Below, one piece after another: positions 26,101-39,170 of a stretch of DNA of 64,000 nt. The notes beneath the pieces are model-generated. The model saw only the letters and a program-made list of their open reading frames with translations, made no database searches and had not been told where the DNA came from. Within the stretch, counting starts at the first letter, position 1. Every line of letters begins with the position of its first letter. A program made the translations under genes and the position numbers. Origin of the DNA: Burhinus oedicnemus (lineage: Eukaryota > Chordata > Aves > Charadriiformes > Burhinidae); contig VFFE01007669.1 in assembly GCA_008921705.1 (NCBI GenBank), forward strand, positions 8,024,740-8,088,739, read 5' to 3'.

Positions 26101-29100
26101 CAGCTCTCCTACAATGAGAAATAAGAGCTTTGAACTTGAATTTCATTTTGTTGATTTATCTTTAAACAAGGAATCGTCATTTTTCAGATTCTTAACTGGT
26201 CTCTATCGGCATCTCTCTCCTGAAAGGAGATCCCTACCCCTGTTAGTTTCTGCCTATCCAGCTCAGTGAATCTCAAACATCTTTGTCTCCTCTCTTAGGA
26301 GGATCCCAGTTCAGTGAAACGCTTTAAATTAAAACCAGTCATGCTTTTAAATTCAAGCTCATGCAAAGTTTCTGAAGAAAAGAGCCACTCTTCCTCTGAA
26401 AACCTGTGGTGATACTCCAGAGCTCTCATTCAAAACAGAATGTTTATTTTTTTTATTTTTTACCCCATTCCTGAAAAATATTAATGAGAGGTAAAATTTT
26501 CACCAAGATGGCTCAGTAATTGCCACAATTGGCTTTAACTTAGTCTCCCAAACTAAGACTATATCGCTTCAAAGGATTAATTAAATTTATTTTGGCTTTT
26601 ATCCTCAGTGTATGAAAGTTTATAGGTACCATTCTGAGAGTGGGGGCAAAAATACTTGAGTTTAGGAAAAGGATAGGTGAACTAAACTTTCCATTTGAAA
26701 GGTACCATGAAAAGTTAAAATACCTCATCTTTTTTGATCAGCTCCATCCATTTGTTGAGTCCTTAATATGGGAACTAAAACTATTTAGGACACAGATCCC
26801 AGCATGAATTTTCTAAAGTAATTGTAATGTCTTTGAGATGTATGACATTTAGATATGAGAAAACAAAATGCTATTTATTTTTATGCTATTGATACATAAA
26901 TAGAAATGTTCATTGTTGAATCTTGTGTATAATTTGATAATAGTTTATGAGAAGGTAGCTACATGACAGAATTCTCACTTAATTGCTGTCCTGAAAAAGG
27001 GAGTAGGGAAGGAAGAAGGAAACCCAGCCACAAGTTCACCTTCAATAAAAGCAGAAGAACAAAACATGTATCACTTATATTATGTGTATTATAATGTGTA
27101 TAATTTAACCTCACCTAAATAGTTCTAACACAGCATTTTTGCTTATGCTACTAATTCTTGTTTGGAAGATTTATACATTTTCCAGTGTAGACATCTATAT
27201 TCGTTCAGGTTCTCTTTTTTTCCTTTAATTTTCTTTTTATCTCCAGCATAGTTTAAGTATTTGAGTGACAGCAAGTGACATTTTCATAGGATAGATTCTG
27301 TAGGCAAATGAACAGTTGACAGTAGGCATAATGGCAGCCTGGAATAGTCTGACATGTAGGTGTTCTGACTGGAGATACTCTTTGTGTTGAATCAAGTTCT
27401 CATGTAGTAGCTTTCAGTTTATATTGTATTCTCATAGTATAGAATTAAATATATACCCATGACACATACGCTTCAGATGGTTATTTTCACGATTTCATCT
27501 CTTGAAGAAGAAATAGTATTACATAGTCTGAAAGGAAATTCAATAGATAGATACTGGCATTAGTCAAAGTCCTTGGCTTTTGCATTCTGTAGATGTGAAA
27601 GAGTGAGATGTCTTCCAAAGCGGATAAATACACTGTATGTTCCCATACAACATCTCTGTAATTAGTTAAGAACAGCACAGAATAAAGGTCTGTTGCATGC
27701 CAACTCTTGGCCTCTCTATGGACTTATAAACCCCAAATATTCAAGCAGTCTTGGTAAAGTTATCGAGTACCTTGTGTGTAGTATGAAATTTCACAGCTGG
27801 AGAAAGTAAGAAAACTTTACCTCATTAAAGTTTAACGACAGTATTTCCGTTGACTTGCAGAAGATTAGATAACTGCTGCTAGCTGAAAAACATGATGAAT
27901 TCAACATTAACTTAGATGATACTAGTATATTATTTTGTCTGTACGGAAGATTGATCAGTAGATCGTTTTACTCAAATATCATTGTAACTGTTATAATACC
28001 ATTTAAAGTGTAAAAATCTTAGTAAGCTGTCTTCAACTGTTATATCAACAGAAATTTATGCACATGCCTTGATCAAGTTAATACTGATTAAAATTGGGTT
28101 TAGTCTTTGAAAAACAAGTATTTGGAACTGGTGATGCTGGAGAAAAGCCCTGTTGTTCCTGCAAAGGGGCGTTTTAAAACACATTGCTAATTCATTCATA
28201 TTATGAAACTGCAAAATGTGTATCCAGTGTAGCAAGTTAGCAAATCGCTGATTTAGATGATACTACTTAAAAAATGCCACATTACCAATATTTAGCTGAT
28301 TTTGCCATCTGTCACATATAATATTGAGTGTGGATAGCCCTGATACCTTATCTGCATACCTGACATCCTCTAAAAACCAGTTGGTTTACAGTGTCAAAGA
28401 CTGAGAAGAGTAAAACCTGAGCCAGACACTTTTCTCAGCATCATGGTATAAAATTCAGTGGTTACTGCCAAATGTGTTTCCATAACTCAGTTGGTTTTGT
28501 CTGTCTTCTTTGTACTTAAAAGACTTCTTTCTAGTATCTTTTCGGTGGAAATTATTATGAAGTAGTACATAGATAAAAATGATGATTTTCATTATTTTTC
28601 TTAAACTGGATTTTGTTGGTGATCTTAAGTTTGACATACCTTTCAGATCTCTAAAAATGGGTATGCTATTTGAAATGACAAAACAAAATCACCTTTTGCC
28701 TACCTGTTTAAGATGGTGGGAGTACCATCCTAAACACTCCTATTTTTATATAGTCCCGTTTCTTAAAAAAAGAAGAGCCTTGTGTTCGCAACATGAGCAG
28801 AATATTGACGTTTCATTTTGGCAGCACAAAAGATCTTGTGAAATGGTGGCTTTTTTGCCCTGCTAGGACATAAGAGCGAGTTTTCTAGGTTCTTGTTAGC
28901 AAAATGGGTCAGTGCTTTAGGATGGTATACTGGGACATTTTACCAAAAAGCTTGTCATTCCCAGTTTAACTGAAGAAAAATAAGTTACATGTCCACCTGA
29001 CAAGTCACTGGTTTGACACAGATGTTTCCAAATGAGGTTCAGTGCCCTCAGATTAGATTATCATGATTGTCCCATCTAAACATATAAAAATACGCATTCT

Positions 29101-29973
29101 TTATGAATAGTTTTGATTTGGGCTACAGGAATGCAAAGCTAAAATTCCATCTGAGACAGTAAAAGATGGTTTATAATTACAAATGAAGCAGCCTGGCTGC
29201 AGCTGCAGGGAGGGGGTAGGGAACAAGCTGATGAGACTGAAAGAGCAAGGTCCGGAGATGTAGACCACGCACCGCATGGGATGGTGCTCATTTGGGAAGC
29301 AGGGTGAAGAGAGACAAGTTGTGTTTCCCATAGGTGCCGCCTCTTTCCCCGGTGAAGTGGACTCTGTGAATGCAATACATGCTTAATATACAAAGTTATA
29401 CTAAGTCCTTTTGCAAAACAGTAAAGTGCAGCTGATCAATGATAAAATGCTTTCAAATTAGAAATACTTGTTGTAAAAGCACGTCTTTGAGTGAAGATGG
29501 GAGCAGTGCCTTCAGTTGGACATAGATTCTTCAGTTGTGTCTTCCATCTCTATACCTACTCTGCTTATTTTACTTTCCTGCCCAAGACTGGTCTTTTTTT
29601 TTTTTTTTTTCCTGGGCATGTAGGGGAATTGAAAACCCAAAGGCCAGAGTGACTGTTTTCTTGCTTCCTTCAGCATGCAGACTATCACTTTTCGCAGAAC
29701 CTGGATTAAAGCTCGTCTACTCGAAAGCTTCCTGATCTTGTTTCGAAGCCTGGAAGCGATAGATAGTGAGCTCACCATTTCACCTAGAAAATGTTTCCGT
29801 ATATAATTGCCTGTAATAGTAAGAAATAGCTTTTTTTAGAAAATTAATACGGCTCTACTTTTCATCTGGAAGAACTTACATGTTTTCTCTTTGCTTATAC
29901 TTAATAAATCTTTCATAATTGTATTGTTGCTTGCTGTTGTTATAGTATGATGCGCTTTCTTCATCCCCCTTAG
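20125..29973. other. Unique AT-rich sequence, no gene seen
   Basis: Mostly AT-rich unique DNA. A more GC-rich patch at about 25690-26110 has overlapping open frames of 96-127 codons on both strands, and may be an unrecognised old repeat. Homopolymer T tracts lie around 21950-21980 and at 29594-29610 (T17). I recognise no known gene, tRNA or repeat family. Confidence 0.5.
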
Positions 29974-30085
29974 CCGTACGCATGCTTTAGCATTTTCTTG
30001 CACTATTTGCAAAGAGAAAAAACGACGCCAATTGGGAAAAGTTTGTGAAAGCTATTTTTGTGAAAATGATCCGCCAGACAGTGTG
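29974..30085 (+). CDS. Candidate orphan coding exon, Cys-rich
   Basis: A pyrimidine-rich tract ending CATCCCCCTTAG precedes 112 bases with one fully open frame, ending at a good donor (AGTGTG/GTAAGA). The frame encodes a basic, cysteine-containing segment (ALAFSCTICKEKKRRQLGK, then VCESYFCENDPPDSV). The spacing is C-x2-C-x11-C-x4-C, which could bind zinc or form disulfides. I do not recognise the family. An alternative acceptor exists at 29990. A 112-base frame stays open by chance roughly one time in six, so splice shape and composition carry the call. It sits alone, with no neighbouring exon that I can join to it. Confidence 0.33.
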
Positions 30086-31520
30086 GTAAGAAACACAGCC
30101 TAGCATACTTTTGCTATGGCTCTCTAGCATAAAATTGATAAATAGCATACTAAGTTTGCAGCTATACTACTGACATGTCTTATTGCTTTATCCCCTAAAT
30201 TGCTGATAGAAACAATGTGGTAGATGTTAAATAGAATTTAGAGATTTTTTGGAGGCTAAAACATTTATTAAGGCTAGCGCTGCCCCAAATATATAGTTCA
30301 ACACAAAATTCTGTCCTAGGGAAAAATTGCACTGCTGTATATTTAGAGCCTGCACTCCAGGTGCAGACTTAGGCAGAATCCCTCGGTGTTCTGCGACTGG
30401 CACGGTCTGTCCTTTCCCGTTACGGAGCTCCTCTGGAGGAGCAGCTAAAGCTGTGACTTTTAGGTTCGGGTCAGGGGGATTACATTTTTGACTAGAAGGA
30501 AAGGATGGTCTGACATGCTCCTCCATGATCAATTCCTAAATCCAGAACTAAGTATATAAGAAGTAAAACCAATTTAGCCCCTCAGCCTGGGAACTGAACT
30601 CAGTGGCGTTGCTGGCAAGCGGGCTGAAGGGGAGGGAGGCAAGGAGAGGTTGCAGGGGACTATAGGTTCTTCCTTATATGTTGAAATAGCAGGGCTGTGT
30701 TCCTTAGAGGAAGTTTTAGCTTTGATTCAAGTTCCTGTAATATTTACAATAATGGGATCTATTCACTGAAAGGGAGGAAAAAAAAAAAAATCCAACATAG
30801 AAAATTGCTACTGGACTGACACAACAGTAAATTATTTGTTTAGGTGGAAATAGAAATTTATAAAATATGAATCGAGGACTGAACTGTATGTTTTAGCATT
30901 GAACTAAATGTGGTCACTTAGTGATGATAAAAAGATGATTTTAAAGCAGACGGATTTGAGGATAGAGTCAGTGTTCATACACGATTACTGAAGTCTGAGT
31001 TAGGTCCTGGTTCCGTGGAAATTGATGGCAGAACTGGAAAAGCGTTTCAGTTACATTCACACAGTACGGTGCTGTATTGATAGAAGTGTATTTCATTGCT
31101 ACATTTTGGGTAGGCATCTCATTTGAGATATCTGGCCTTTCTTCTGCCTTTCACACATTTAGGTATTTTTGCAGCCAGGTTGTTTTGTAATACGAGCTCC
31201 AGACTACAGATTCCATATCAGTTGAATTTTCTTGTCTGTCCTTGAACTCATCTAGTATTTGGTCCCATCTAAAAACTGTTCATTGGCAACGTTAAGGAGC
31301 ACTGAATGCTGAAGCTATCTCTGTCACTCATTTCCATGATCCTTCTGATCTAATACAAGGTGAAAAATAAAGATTTTGGAAGAGTGTTGAAGATGTTTCT
31401 AATGAGGTTCTCTTGTGAAGATTTCCTAGAGAAAATAAACATGGATTATTTTTTTAGTAGATTTTTCCATAACTTCTGCAACTTGGTGATTTAAGTTCAA
31501 TAAATTACTAGATTCAGGGT
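30086..31520. other. No gene seen
   Basis: AT-rich unique sequence with an A13 run near 30779. A 101-codon minus-strand frame (30227-30532) ends in a low-complexity region and has no features I recognise. Confidence 0.55.
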
Positions 31521-31716
31521 TTAGCCAATAAATGTAAATGGTGGGGTAACCTCGGACACATCGGTATTTGTCCGATCTATGTTGTATGCAATTGTCACGT
31601 ACTCCTCAAAGTTCCCTTGTCTGCGCCTGCTGAAGGAGAGGTCTCCAGAAATTGATGTCTGACCATGCAGTTGCCCACATGAGACGTTTAAAGACTGCAC
31701 AGGCAATCCTTTGCCC
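31521..31716 (-). other. Protein-like open frame, unidentified
   Basis: After a plausible acceptor (TTCTTTAAGTACCTAG) the minus strand is open for about 64 codons to a TAA. It encodes LPVQSLNVSCGQLHGQ, then SISGDLSFSRRRQGNFEEY and VTIAYNIDRTNTD. Composition is more protein-like than most frames here, with balanced residues and several CpG codons retained. A weak donor (TCCGAG/GTTACC) exists inside. It lies only 42 bases downstream of the next candidate exon (31759-31838), too short for an intron, so at most one of the two can be a real exon of the same transcript. It could be a decayed transposon frame. Confidence 0.22.
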
Positions 31717-31758
31717 CTAGGTACTTAAAGAACACATTTTCAGGTGGGTTCCACTTAC

Positions 31759-31838
31759 CTGCCTTCATGCACTGCGCCCCTGATCAGTCGGCACTGTGGA
31801 GGCAGCGTACCCTTGTCCTTGTCCACGGCAGTTCCAGC
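31759..31838 (-). other. Candidate orphan exon with strong splice sites
   Basis: On the minus strand the acceptor TTGTTTTACTGTCAAG and the donor GAAGGCAG/GTAAGT enclose 80 bases. One frame is open throughout (AGTAVDKDKGTLPPQCRLIR, then GAVHEG). GC content is clearly above the surroundings. I do not recognise the product. Its nearest upstream minus-strand candidate is 32398-32605. Confidence 0.3.
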
Positions 31839-32397
31839 CTTGACAGTAAAACAAAATAACAATAAAAACACAAACCTAATCTGTGCTTCTAAAGAAAATA
31901 TGCTAAAATAGCTAAAATCATGCTACACCTTCAAGGCAGTCTTTGAACATTAGAGGAACTTACATTTTATTTACGTTTTACTCACCTCACCCTCAAATGC
32001 ATGATCTTGCTGTAGTTTTAAATGCAAATGTTGATGATCTTTAGACCCTGTATGCTTTTTAGCTTTGGCATTTCGTAACTACTTAACAAAGAATGGTAGG
32101 GCTAGCTGTCTACCTCATTAGGATGATTTAATTTTTTAATGCTCAGCTTTCAATAGATTTCACATATGATATCTTTGGATGTATTTTGACAGCAGTACAA
32201 CATGTGAGGCCTTTGGCCAGTCCTTTTCAGGAATCAAATTGTCCATCTGTTATTTCAGTGGTTCATGCATACAAGTCCAGAAATGGCTTTAGAGATTTGG
32301 AATGCAGGAGAAGAGCTTTCCTGCGTGTCTGTTAATTTACTCTGTTAATTTACTCTGATCCGTATTGGTGCCAAAAAAAATATTCTTGATGGCTCAC

Positions 32398-32605
32398 CAG
32401 AAGAAGGTTTCTATTCTGTGTGAAGTAGAGTTTGGACGTTTCACTGGTGTGGTGATGAGTATAGCGTTTGATAGTAGGACATCGACAGCTAGTGCTTTTG
32501 TGATGGACACTTGCATGGTGTGGACAGCGGCTCTCAGTGCTTCGAGTCCCAAATTATGCCGAGGCTTTTGACAGAAACTGCATGTTGGCGTTGTGCGAGA
32601 TATCA
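32398..32605 (-). other. Candidate orphan exon, unidentified
   Basis: The acceptor tract TTTTATCTCCTCCTGGATACACAG is followed by 208 bases with one open minus-strand frame and a donor TTCTG/GTGAGC. The frame reads CSFCQKPRHNLGLEALR, then AVHTMQVSITKALAVDVLLS. The opposite strand is also open here for 68 codons, so openness alone proves little. The region retains several CpG sites. No family recognised. It may be an old mobile-element frame. Confidence 0.22.
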
Positions 32606-33737
32606 CTGTGTATCCAGGAGGAGATAAAACAGAGTAAATCCGTTTGGGGAAACTTATACTCATTAGGTGTTTAAAAAAATACCAGGTTTTGCAGCATTTC
32701 AAAGAATGCTTCCAGAAAGAAGCTTAATAGCTGATAACTTCACGCCGTTAAAGGTAGGGTACCTCAACAGTTGGGTATCCGTAGGTTGTGCACAGCATGA
32801 TTAGAGAGGCAGGAGGAAGCATCACACCTGGGCTACAGGACTCGGAGTGATACCTGCCCAGTAGTAACGGCACATGGTGAGTTTTGTATAATATATGTGA
32901 CTGAAGCAAGAGAATTACTGATGTCTTGAGTTGAAGTGTAGACTTCCGGCTCATTTTGCACAGTTTGAAGAATTATTTCCTATGCTAAGGGAGGTGGGGC
33001 TGGCAGCAGGGAGAGCAGGAGGAGATGGAATGAGCTCTTGCCAAGGGGCATAGAGAAATCTGGTGTATTATATAGGCACTTACGAAATATTTTACCTTAG
33101 CATCATATGCTGCCAGTTCTGGTTGCTTTCATAATTTTATCCTGCTTTTTTATTTTGTGAACTATTTATGCTTAACATGTTTCTGTTGAAATAAAATTAA
33201 CATTCCAGAGAGCTATCTGGTAACTGTTAGCGTGCACCTGAAGAGCAGTATCACTTTTTGCGCAAGAAAAGGAAGAATATGTTTAGTATTGCTGTTAAAC
33301 CAAAAGATACCAAAAATAAATTGGATGCCTGTTCCTTTTTGTCCCTTCTGAAAAACAAAAACTAAGCCCAGAGTTATGTTATATCCCTGGCACTTTATTA
33401 AATCCAAAAATGTATAAACTATTTAATAAAACAAAAAAAAAAAGACAATTCAGAGAATGTATAAGTTGATAATTAGAAAACAAAAAAAGCCCCCTGCTAA
33501 ACAGCACCAAGCAGTTGAGGTTGCACAGACATGCAAAGAGCAGGTAGTTTGTTCTCGATGCGGTCCCTTGGCTTTCTGTGTGCTTTGAGGAATATGAAAC
33601 TGCTGGGAAATACTGTCCATCCTCAGGGAGAGCAGTGAAGGAGAGATGTCTTTCAGGGACGGGAAAGCGGAGTGAGTCCTTGTATCCCATGTTTACAGTT
33701 CAATCTCAAGATGAGGATTTGTCTGCAGAGATGATTT
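32606..33737. other. No gene seen
   Basis: Unique sequence. A minus-strand AATAAA near 33392 and a 103-codon minus-strand frame (33379-33690), rich in Leu and Phe at its end, are not enough to call a gene. Confidence 0.5.
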
Positions 33738-33990
33738 AGGACAAGAAGTAAGAGGCACAAACTTGAACGTAAAGTTCCATGTGAACATGAGGAGGAACTT
33801 CTTTCCTTTGAGGATGGCAGAGCACTGGAAGAGGCTGCCCAGAGAGGTGGTGGAGTTTCCTTCTCTGGAGACATTCCAAACCCACCTGGACGCCATCCTG
33901 TGCAACCTGCTCTGGGTGACCCTGCTCTGGCAGGGGGGTTGGACTAGATGGTCTCCAGAGGTCCCTTCCAACCCCGGTGATTCTGTGATG
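33738..33990 (+). mobile_element. CR1 LINE 3' fragment, young subfamily
   Basis: The plus-strand CR1 tail encodes the end of ORF2 in one open frame ([45 protein letters not shown]). The untranslated end follows, with GGGGGGTTGGACTAGATGG, TCTCCAGAGGTCCCTTCCAA and GTGATTCTGTGATG. It closely resembles the 3' parts of copies A and B, so it belongs to the same or a near subfamily. It is 5' truncated near GATTTAGGACAAGAAG. Its 3' end faces the 3' end of the minus-strand CR1 at 34206, about 215 bp away. Confidence 0.93.
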
Positions 33991-34205
33991 ATCTTGGGTG
34001 CAGTGGGCATCTGTGGCTTAACAGGACAAAAAGCTCTTATATCCAAAATACGTGCATGTCTTTGTACAGTACTCACAGTTCTCTCTCAGGTTCACATGCT
34101 TCTCTCTCTTTATTTCTGTCTCATCATTTTCTTTATCACAGTTCTTTAGCTAGGTTTTTGGTTGGGCAGGGGTGCAGATCATTTGGTCTCAGCCATAGGG
34201 AGATC

Positions 34206-34373
34206 ATGGAATCGTAGAATCATTTAGGTTGGAAAAGACCTTTAAGATCATCGAGCCAACCATAAACCTAATACTGCCAAGTCCACCACTAAACTATGTC
34301 CTTAAGTGCCACATCTACCCATCTTTGAAATATCTCCAGGGATGGTGACTCCAGCGCTTCCCCGGGCAGCTCT
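34206..34373 (-). mobile_element. CR1 LINE 3' fragment, different subfamily
   Basis: On the plus strand it starts ATGGAATCGTAGAATCATTT, GGTTGGAAAAGACCTTTAAG, the 3' terminus of another CR1 subfamily in reverse. In minus-strand translation it encodes the ORF2 C-terminus LPGEALESPSLEIFQRW then VDVALKDIV. The 5' truncation is at about 34373. Sequence at 34374-34600 is GC-richer but not recognised. Confidence 0.9.
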
Positions 34374-37300
34374 CGTAGTGCGTCGGCTTCGCTCCAGGGT
34401 GCTGGTGGCTGTAAAGGCTCAGACCTGAGCAGTGGGCTGAGAGCTCTGAGCTGCCAGACTGGGGAGCCTGGAGAAAGGAAAGAGGTTTTGAAGTGTTGTG
34501 TACTTTCCAGTAGAGGAAGCAGATAGACAGCTGTCCGGCCAGCCAACAGAAAGAAATGTTGTGCTTTGCTGTGGAGAAATCCTGGGGTATCCATATGTAT
34601 GGCGTTTATGGGACAGAGAGGAGAGGAGGCACGATGCCTCTGGGAAGTCCTGTTACACTTTGCAGTGATTTGAGAGAGAGAAAGAGAAAGTCACTTTAGT
34701 ATATAGTGGGAAAAGAAAACGAGCCTTGCTCTAGGGTGCTGGAAATCAAATGGTTAATAGTACAAGACATTTTATGGCCCTCTTGTAAATCTTACTCGAT
34801 TAAAGGGAACATAGCAATTTTAAATCAGTCGTCCCAGGAAATCAACGCTGGTTTTAAATGTATGCAAACTGAAAACAATCTATGCCAGAACTTCTTGTGC
34901 TAATGCCAGCTGAAAAGAAGAAAGGAAAAAATCAAATTGATAGGCTTCAAAGTTGATAACTGTGCTTAAGTGCTATGCCTGGAAATCGCTGAATAACGTT
35001 TCCACTGGTATAACAGTTACTGTCTGTAAACGTACATATAGTGCCTTTGCAATAATACAAAATACCTGAAATCCTGAATTCCTCGCTAAGCTTGCAGCGT
35101 TGCAGTTACTAAAATACAGCCTGCCATTTGGCTTAACCTGAGATGACTCCATGAATGTCAACTAACATAATGCTAAGGATATTCAAAATTCATGCAAAAC
35201 ATGATGTCAGTATGTATGACCTAAACTTCGGAGTAGCATAATGTGTTAAATTATCTTGCTATAGTTCCAAAAAGCTTCATGGATTAAGTTTTTAAAAAGC
35301 GTTGATCTATAACAGTGCGAGATAAAAACAAATTTTAGAATTCTACCTTTTTGGCTTTTTGGTGTACCTTAGCTTCTCAAAACTCCCGTATCTCAAACTG
35401 TCTTTACAGTGTGACAGTCCGTGTCTGTAGTCATTTTGGGCAGGGAAAATCTTTGCTCTGAAAGTGTGTTGGATCTGCTTCTCAGTATGACTCTTCATAC
35501 CTAGTTGCATCCATGGCAGTCTCCAAGTCGTCTTCTCTTGCTGAGTGCACAAAAATTTGAAAGCGAAGAATAAAATAAACTTATATATTCCTTTTTATTG
35601 GTTTTACGTGTTAGTCTTCTCTACTCATAAATGGCATCTGGAAAGCACGCTACAAAAACACATTTCTGTCAAACGTTGGCAGAATTTGTTATACAGAGAT
35701 GCTAAATAGTCTGCAATTAGTAAAGTTCAGGACTCGTGGGTTCCATGAGTTTAGAAAACCAACGTGAAATCTGACTGCTTTGAAAGAGTTGTGCTATTTC
35801 ATTCGTGTACGTGGATTTAGTGTTTTCATCTTTGCGACCTGGGCTGCAAGGGCCCAGGCTGCCATTCGGTGTACGATTGCAACAGATCGGGAGTTTGCTG
35901 TGGGATTTGTGTTTGGACTAAGACAATTAATAAAATTGATAAAGCAGAAAGTATAGTTTAGTCTGTGCTGTCAAATGAACTCTACCGCAAAATGACTTGG
36001 TTACATCAAGTGGGAGGAAATATTGATATAAAATATTTTGGTACCTGGGTATAACAATACTTCTTGATGATAATATGAGGAATGTTGGAGTATGGTAGTA
36101 TTTCTGTGCAGGTGAATTCATATTTTCTGTATTTAAGGTTTCTTTGGAAGAATAAAACAAAAGTCTATTTAAAGAAAAACTTTGTTCTAAACTGCTCATT
36201 TTTATCTGCTGCCTAAAATACTTGAAGGTGCTGAATTACAAACTTTTTTTACCCTGCTGTGTTTACCATCGTGTACTTGGTTGGGCTGACCTACAGCAGT
36301 TACAGACAAACGATTTGACTGTTTTCCATTTACTACAGTTTCGTGTATATTTTAGGATAAATTCTGACCTTGACTAAATTTGCACCGCTTTGTAGCGAAG
36401 CCCTGGTATGCAAGATGAGGATCTAGCTGCATGAGTAGATTCTTAATTTGTGTAGTTTAGCAGAGGACATGTTTATAGTTCAAAAAATAAATAATTCAGA
36501 AGACTGTATCTGGTTTGTGTTGACTATTTGGAACCCTACTTAAAAATTACTAATTCAATGCTTTCACTTTATAGCAGCTAACTATTACCTACGTGGACTT
36601 TTACAGCATTACGACTTTTTTAGCAATGTTCATATTCTGTATTGTGGCTTAATTAGGCATTTCATATTATAACAACACATTTGGAGGCTAATTTTAATAG
36701 TGCTTGTGTTGGCTTTTTGCAAGTACATCAGGCTTGCTTTCTAAATCTCCTCTGGGGCTTGTTTTGTGTGTAAGGTGAGTCACGTTCTCTAGCACCTAAA
36801 CTTTAGATGTGTTACTAGAAGTATTCGAGAACATAACCCTCAAAATGATTGTAGCTACTGGACTTGAGGAAAGACTTGAACACTGTTACTCCTACCTGCT
36901 TACGCAGAATGTCGAGAAGAATATACTCACATATTCCTCATTTAATGTATTATGAGGCTACTAGAAACTTTGGATGATGCCATAGAGCAGAAAACTCTTT
37001 CAGCTGTTTAAAATCATATCACTAAGGATTGGGGTGTTAAACTAGCCACATGAGGTTGCACAGATCTCAGTTCACTGAGAATTAAAGGCACTCTTATTTG
37101 TTTTTCAGGCTATCTTGATGCTATTAAGAAATTATTGAATTATTATTACTCTTGTTGCCCAAACTTTAAATGTTTCCATCTGTTCTCTGAAATTGAGCAG
37201 TAGCTAAAATAAGTATTTCCGAATGCACTAGTGCACATTGCCATTTTACATGATAGCTTAATTTTGTGTGTTTATGTATGACCATGTTTTGTTGACATCC

Positions 37301-39170
37301 TCTTACACTGAGTTCAGACTGCAAGTCCTTAGTTCCTCAAGTGAAGGTCCTGTTCATTGCAATTGTTGATCATCTTGTTAATCCAAAGTGAGGGTGAAAG
37401 TAGAATTTTACATGATTATTTTAGGTCCCAACTTTTGTTTAGGTGTATTTGCCACAGATTTCCACGTTCACACGTTCAAAAAAGCTGACCAAAAATGTCT
37501 CCATCGGCGTAGCTACGTACTGCCATCCCCTGAAAGGTATTTTTAAAATCTAATCAAATTCTTTGTGTATGCAATTACTTTTAACCATGGGTGCAGGCGG
37601 TTGGCAGATCAGGCAGTCCAAATAGTTGGACGTAGCGTGTCAGGCTTTTTGTGTGTCAGACCAAGGCCACTGAGCACTGCTTCCAAAAATTTGGGAACTG
37701 TACTCTTACAGCTGTCAAATTTAAAGCAAGTTTGCATTAAGATGAAGATGCGCTTTGGTCCTTAGGCTTCAGCTCACCGTTAGTATCTCAGTGCTTGGTT
37801 TGAATAGAAATCTTTTTATCTACCAGATTAGTAGTTGCCAAGGGATCTGATTGTCCCATCAATTTCAATCTAGCGTAATTCAGTAGGAATTTAAAGTTTT
37901 TCTCCTTGAACGGCTGTCTCGGTACTCTTTGGGGAATGAATTCTGTCATCTGGAAGCTCCCGTTAACTCCTTCCTACCAGCTGCCGTACCTTTGAATTAG
38001 AGAAGTTTGCAAGTACAGAAAAGGAAACAGAAGCTTCAGGGGTCAGAAATTTTCTTTTATATTAAGCCTAAATCCAGATAGTATAAAAACATGCTAAGAA
38101 TGAAGGAACTGGGACACGTATCTTGTGGTTTCTCTGAAGAAGGAAAAAATCCAGTCATTAAATTAGACCAGTTGACACTGTGTAATTCACTGTTCTTGGA
38201 TCCATACAAAATTGTAAGGTTATACTCCTACTACACTTTCATTTTTTAATTATTAAATTAAGAAACTTGCAAAGCAATTAGAAGTGCTTAACTTCTTGTT
38301 AATGTCTGGAGGCCTTAAACAATTTATGTCTTTTCTGTCACATGTTAGAAGCTTCTTTGGCTTGAAAGGGTTTGGGGTTTTTTGTGGCAGAGAGAAAATT
38401 TTAGTAAAATTTTAGTAAAATCTTGTAATAAAAAAAAAAATTTACGTGTAAGCAAGTTACCTGTTGACTGTTACTAGAAGTTGTGTTCTTGGGTCCTTTT
38501 TCTCTGTGTGCTCTGCTGATGTGAGAAGCTGGCTAAGACAAAGCTAGCAAAATTCATTTGTTAGCTGCTCTAACGCACGAAACACGTTTCGTGATCTCTG
38601 TGTGGCAGCATTAATAGAGCCATTCATTGAATCCCTTCCCAAAAAAACGTTTTAGAAACAAGAAAAGTAGCGCACTTTCCATTTTGAGTTTACATTGAAC
38701 ATTTTGGAATATAAAAAACTTAGAGAAAAGAGTTAAATCTGTGATTAATTTTTGAAGGATTTGTTGTTGTTGCAATAGCTTTCTTTCTTTAATCCTTCAA
38801 CATATATTTGTGTATTTAACTTAAAAAATCAAGGTTTTACCTACTCCTATTGTTGATTTACTGTCAAACACCTTGACAACTTTAAATGTTTGCTTTTACT
38901 GTCCCCTCTTGTCTAATGATGCTTATAGAGCAGACGTGGGATAAAAATTGCATCTAAGTTTGTGGAAGTCTTGGGGGGGAGTGTGTTTTGGGGGGGGGTG
39001 CTAAGGCAATTCTTTCTAGTTTGGGTTTCATCCTCTTCCCCCAGATGCTATTCGGTTATCTCAATAAACCAAAGGGATAGTAAATTTATGATGCTGTGTA
39101 GTAAGGTTTTTTTGAAAAATTCTTCTAAGTCTTTAATAACATCATGTTTCCTCTGGTTTTTCGTTTGCAG
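34374..39170. other. Unique AT-rich sequence, no gene seen
   Basis: No coding exon that I can support. A donor-like TGTAAG/GTGAGT at about 36774 has only a weak upstream acceptor. Two G runs (G7 and G9) lie at 38973-38998. The remainder is AT-rich without recognised repeats. Confidence 0.5.
38973..38998 (+). repeat. Paired G7 and G9 runs
   Basis: Seven G (38973-38979) and nine G (38990-38998) are separated by ten bases. Together they could supply four G-tracts for a quadruplex on the plus strand. They stand out in AT-rich sequence. No function is shown. Confidence 0.7.
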
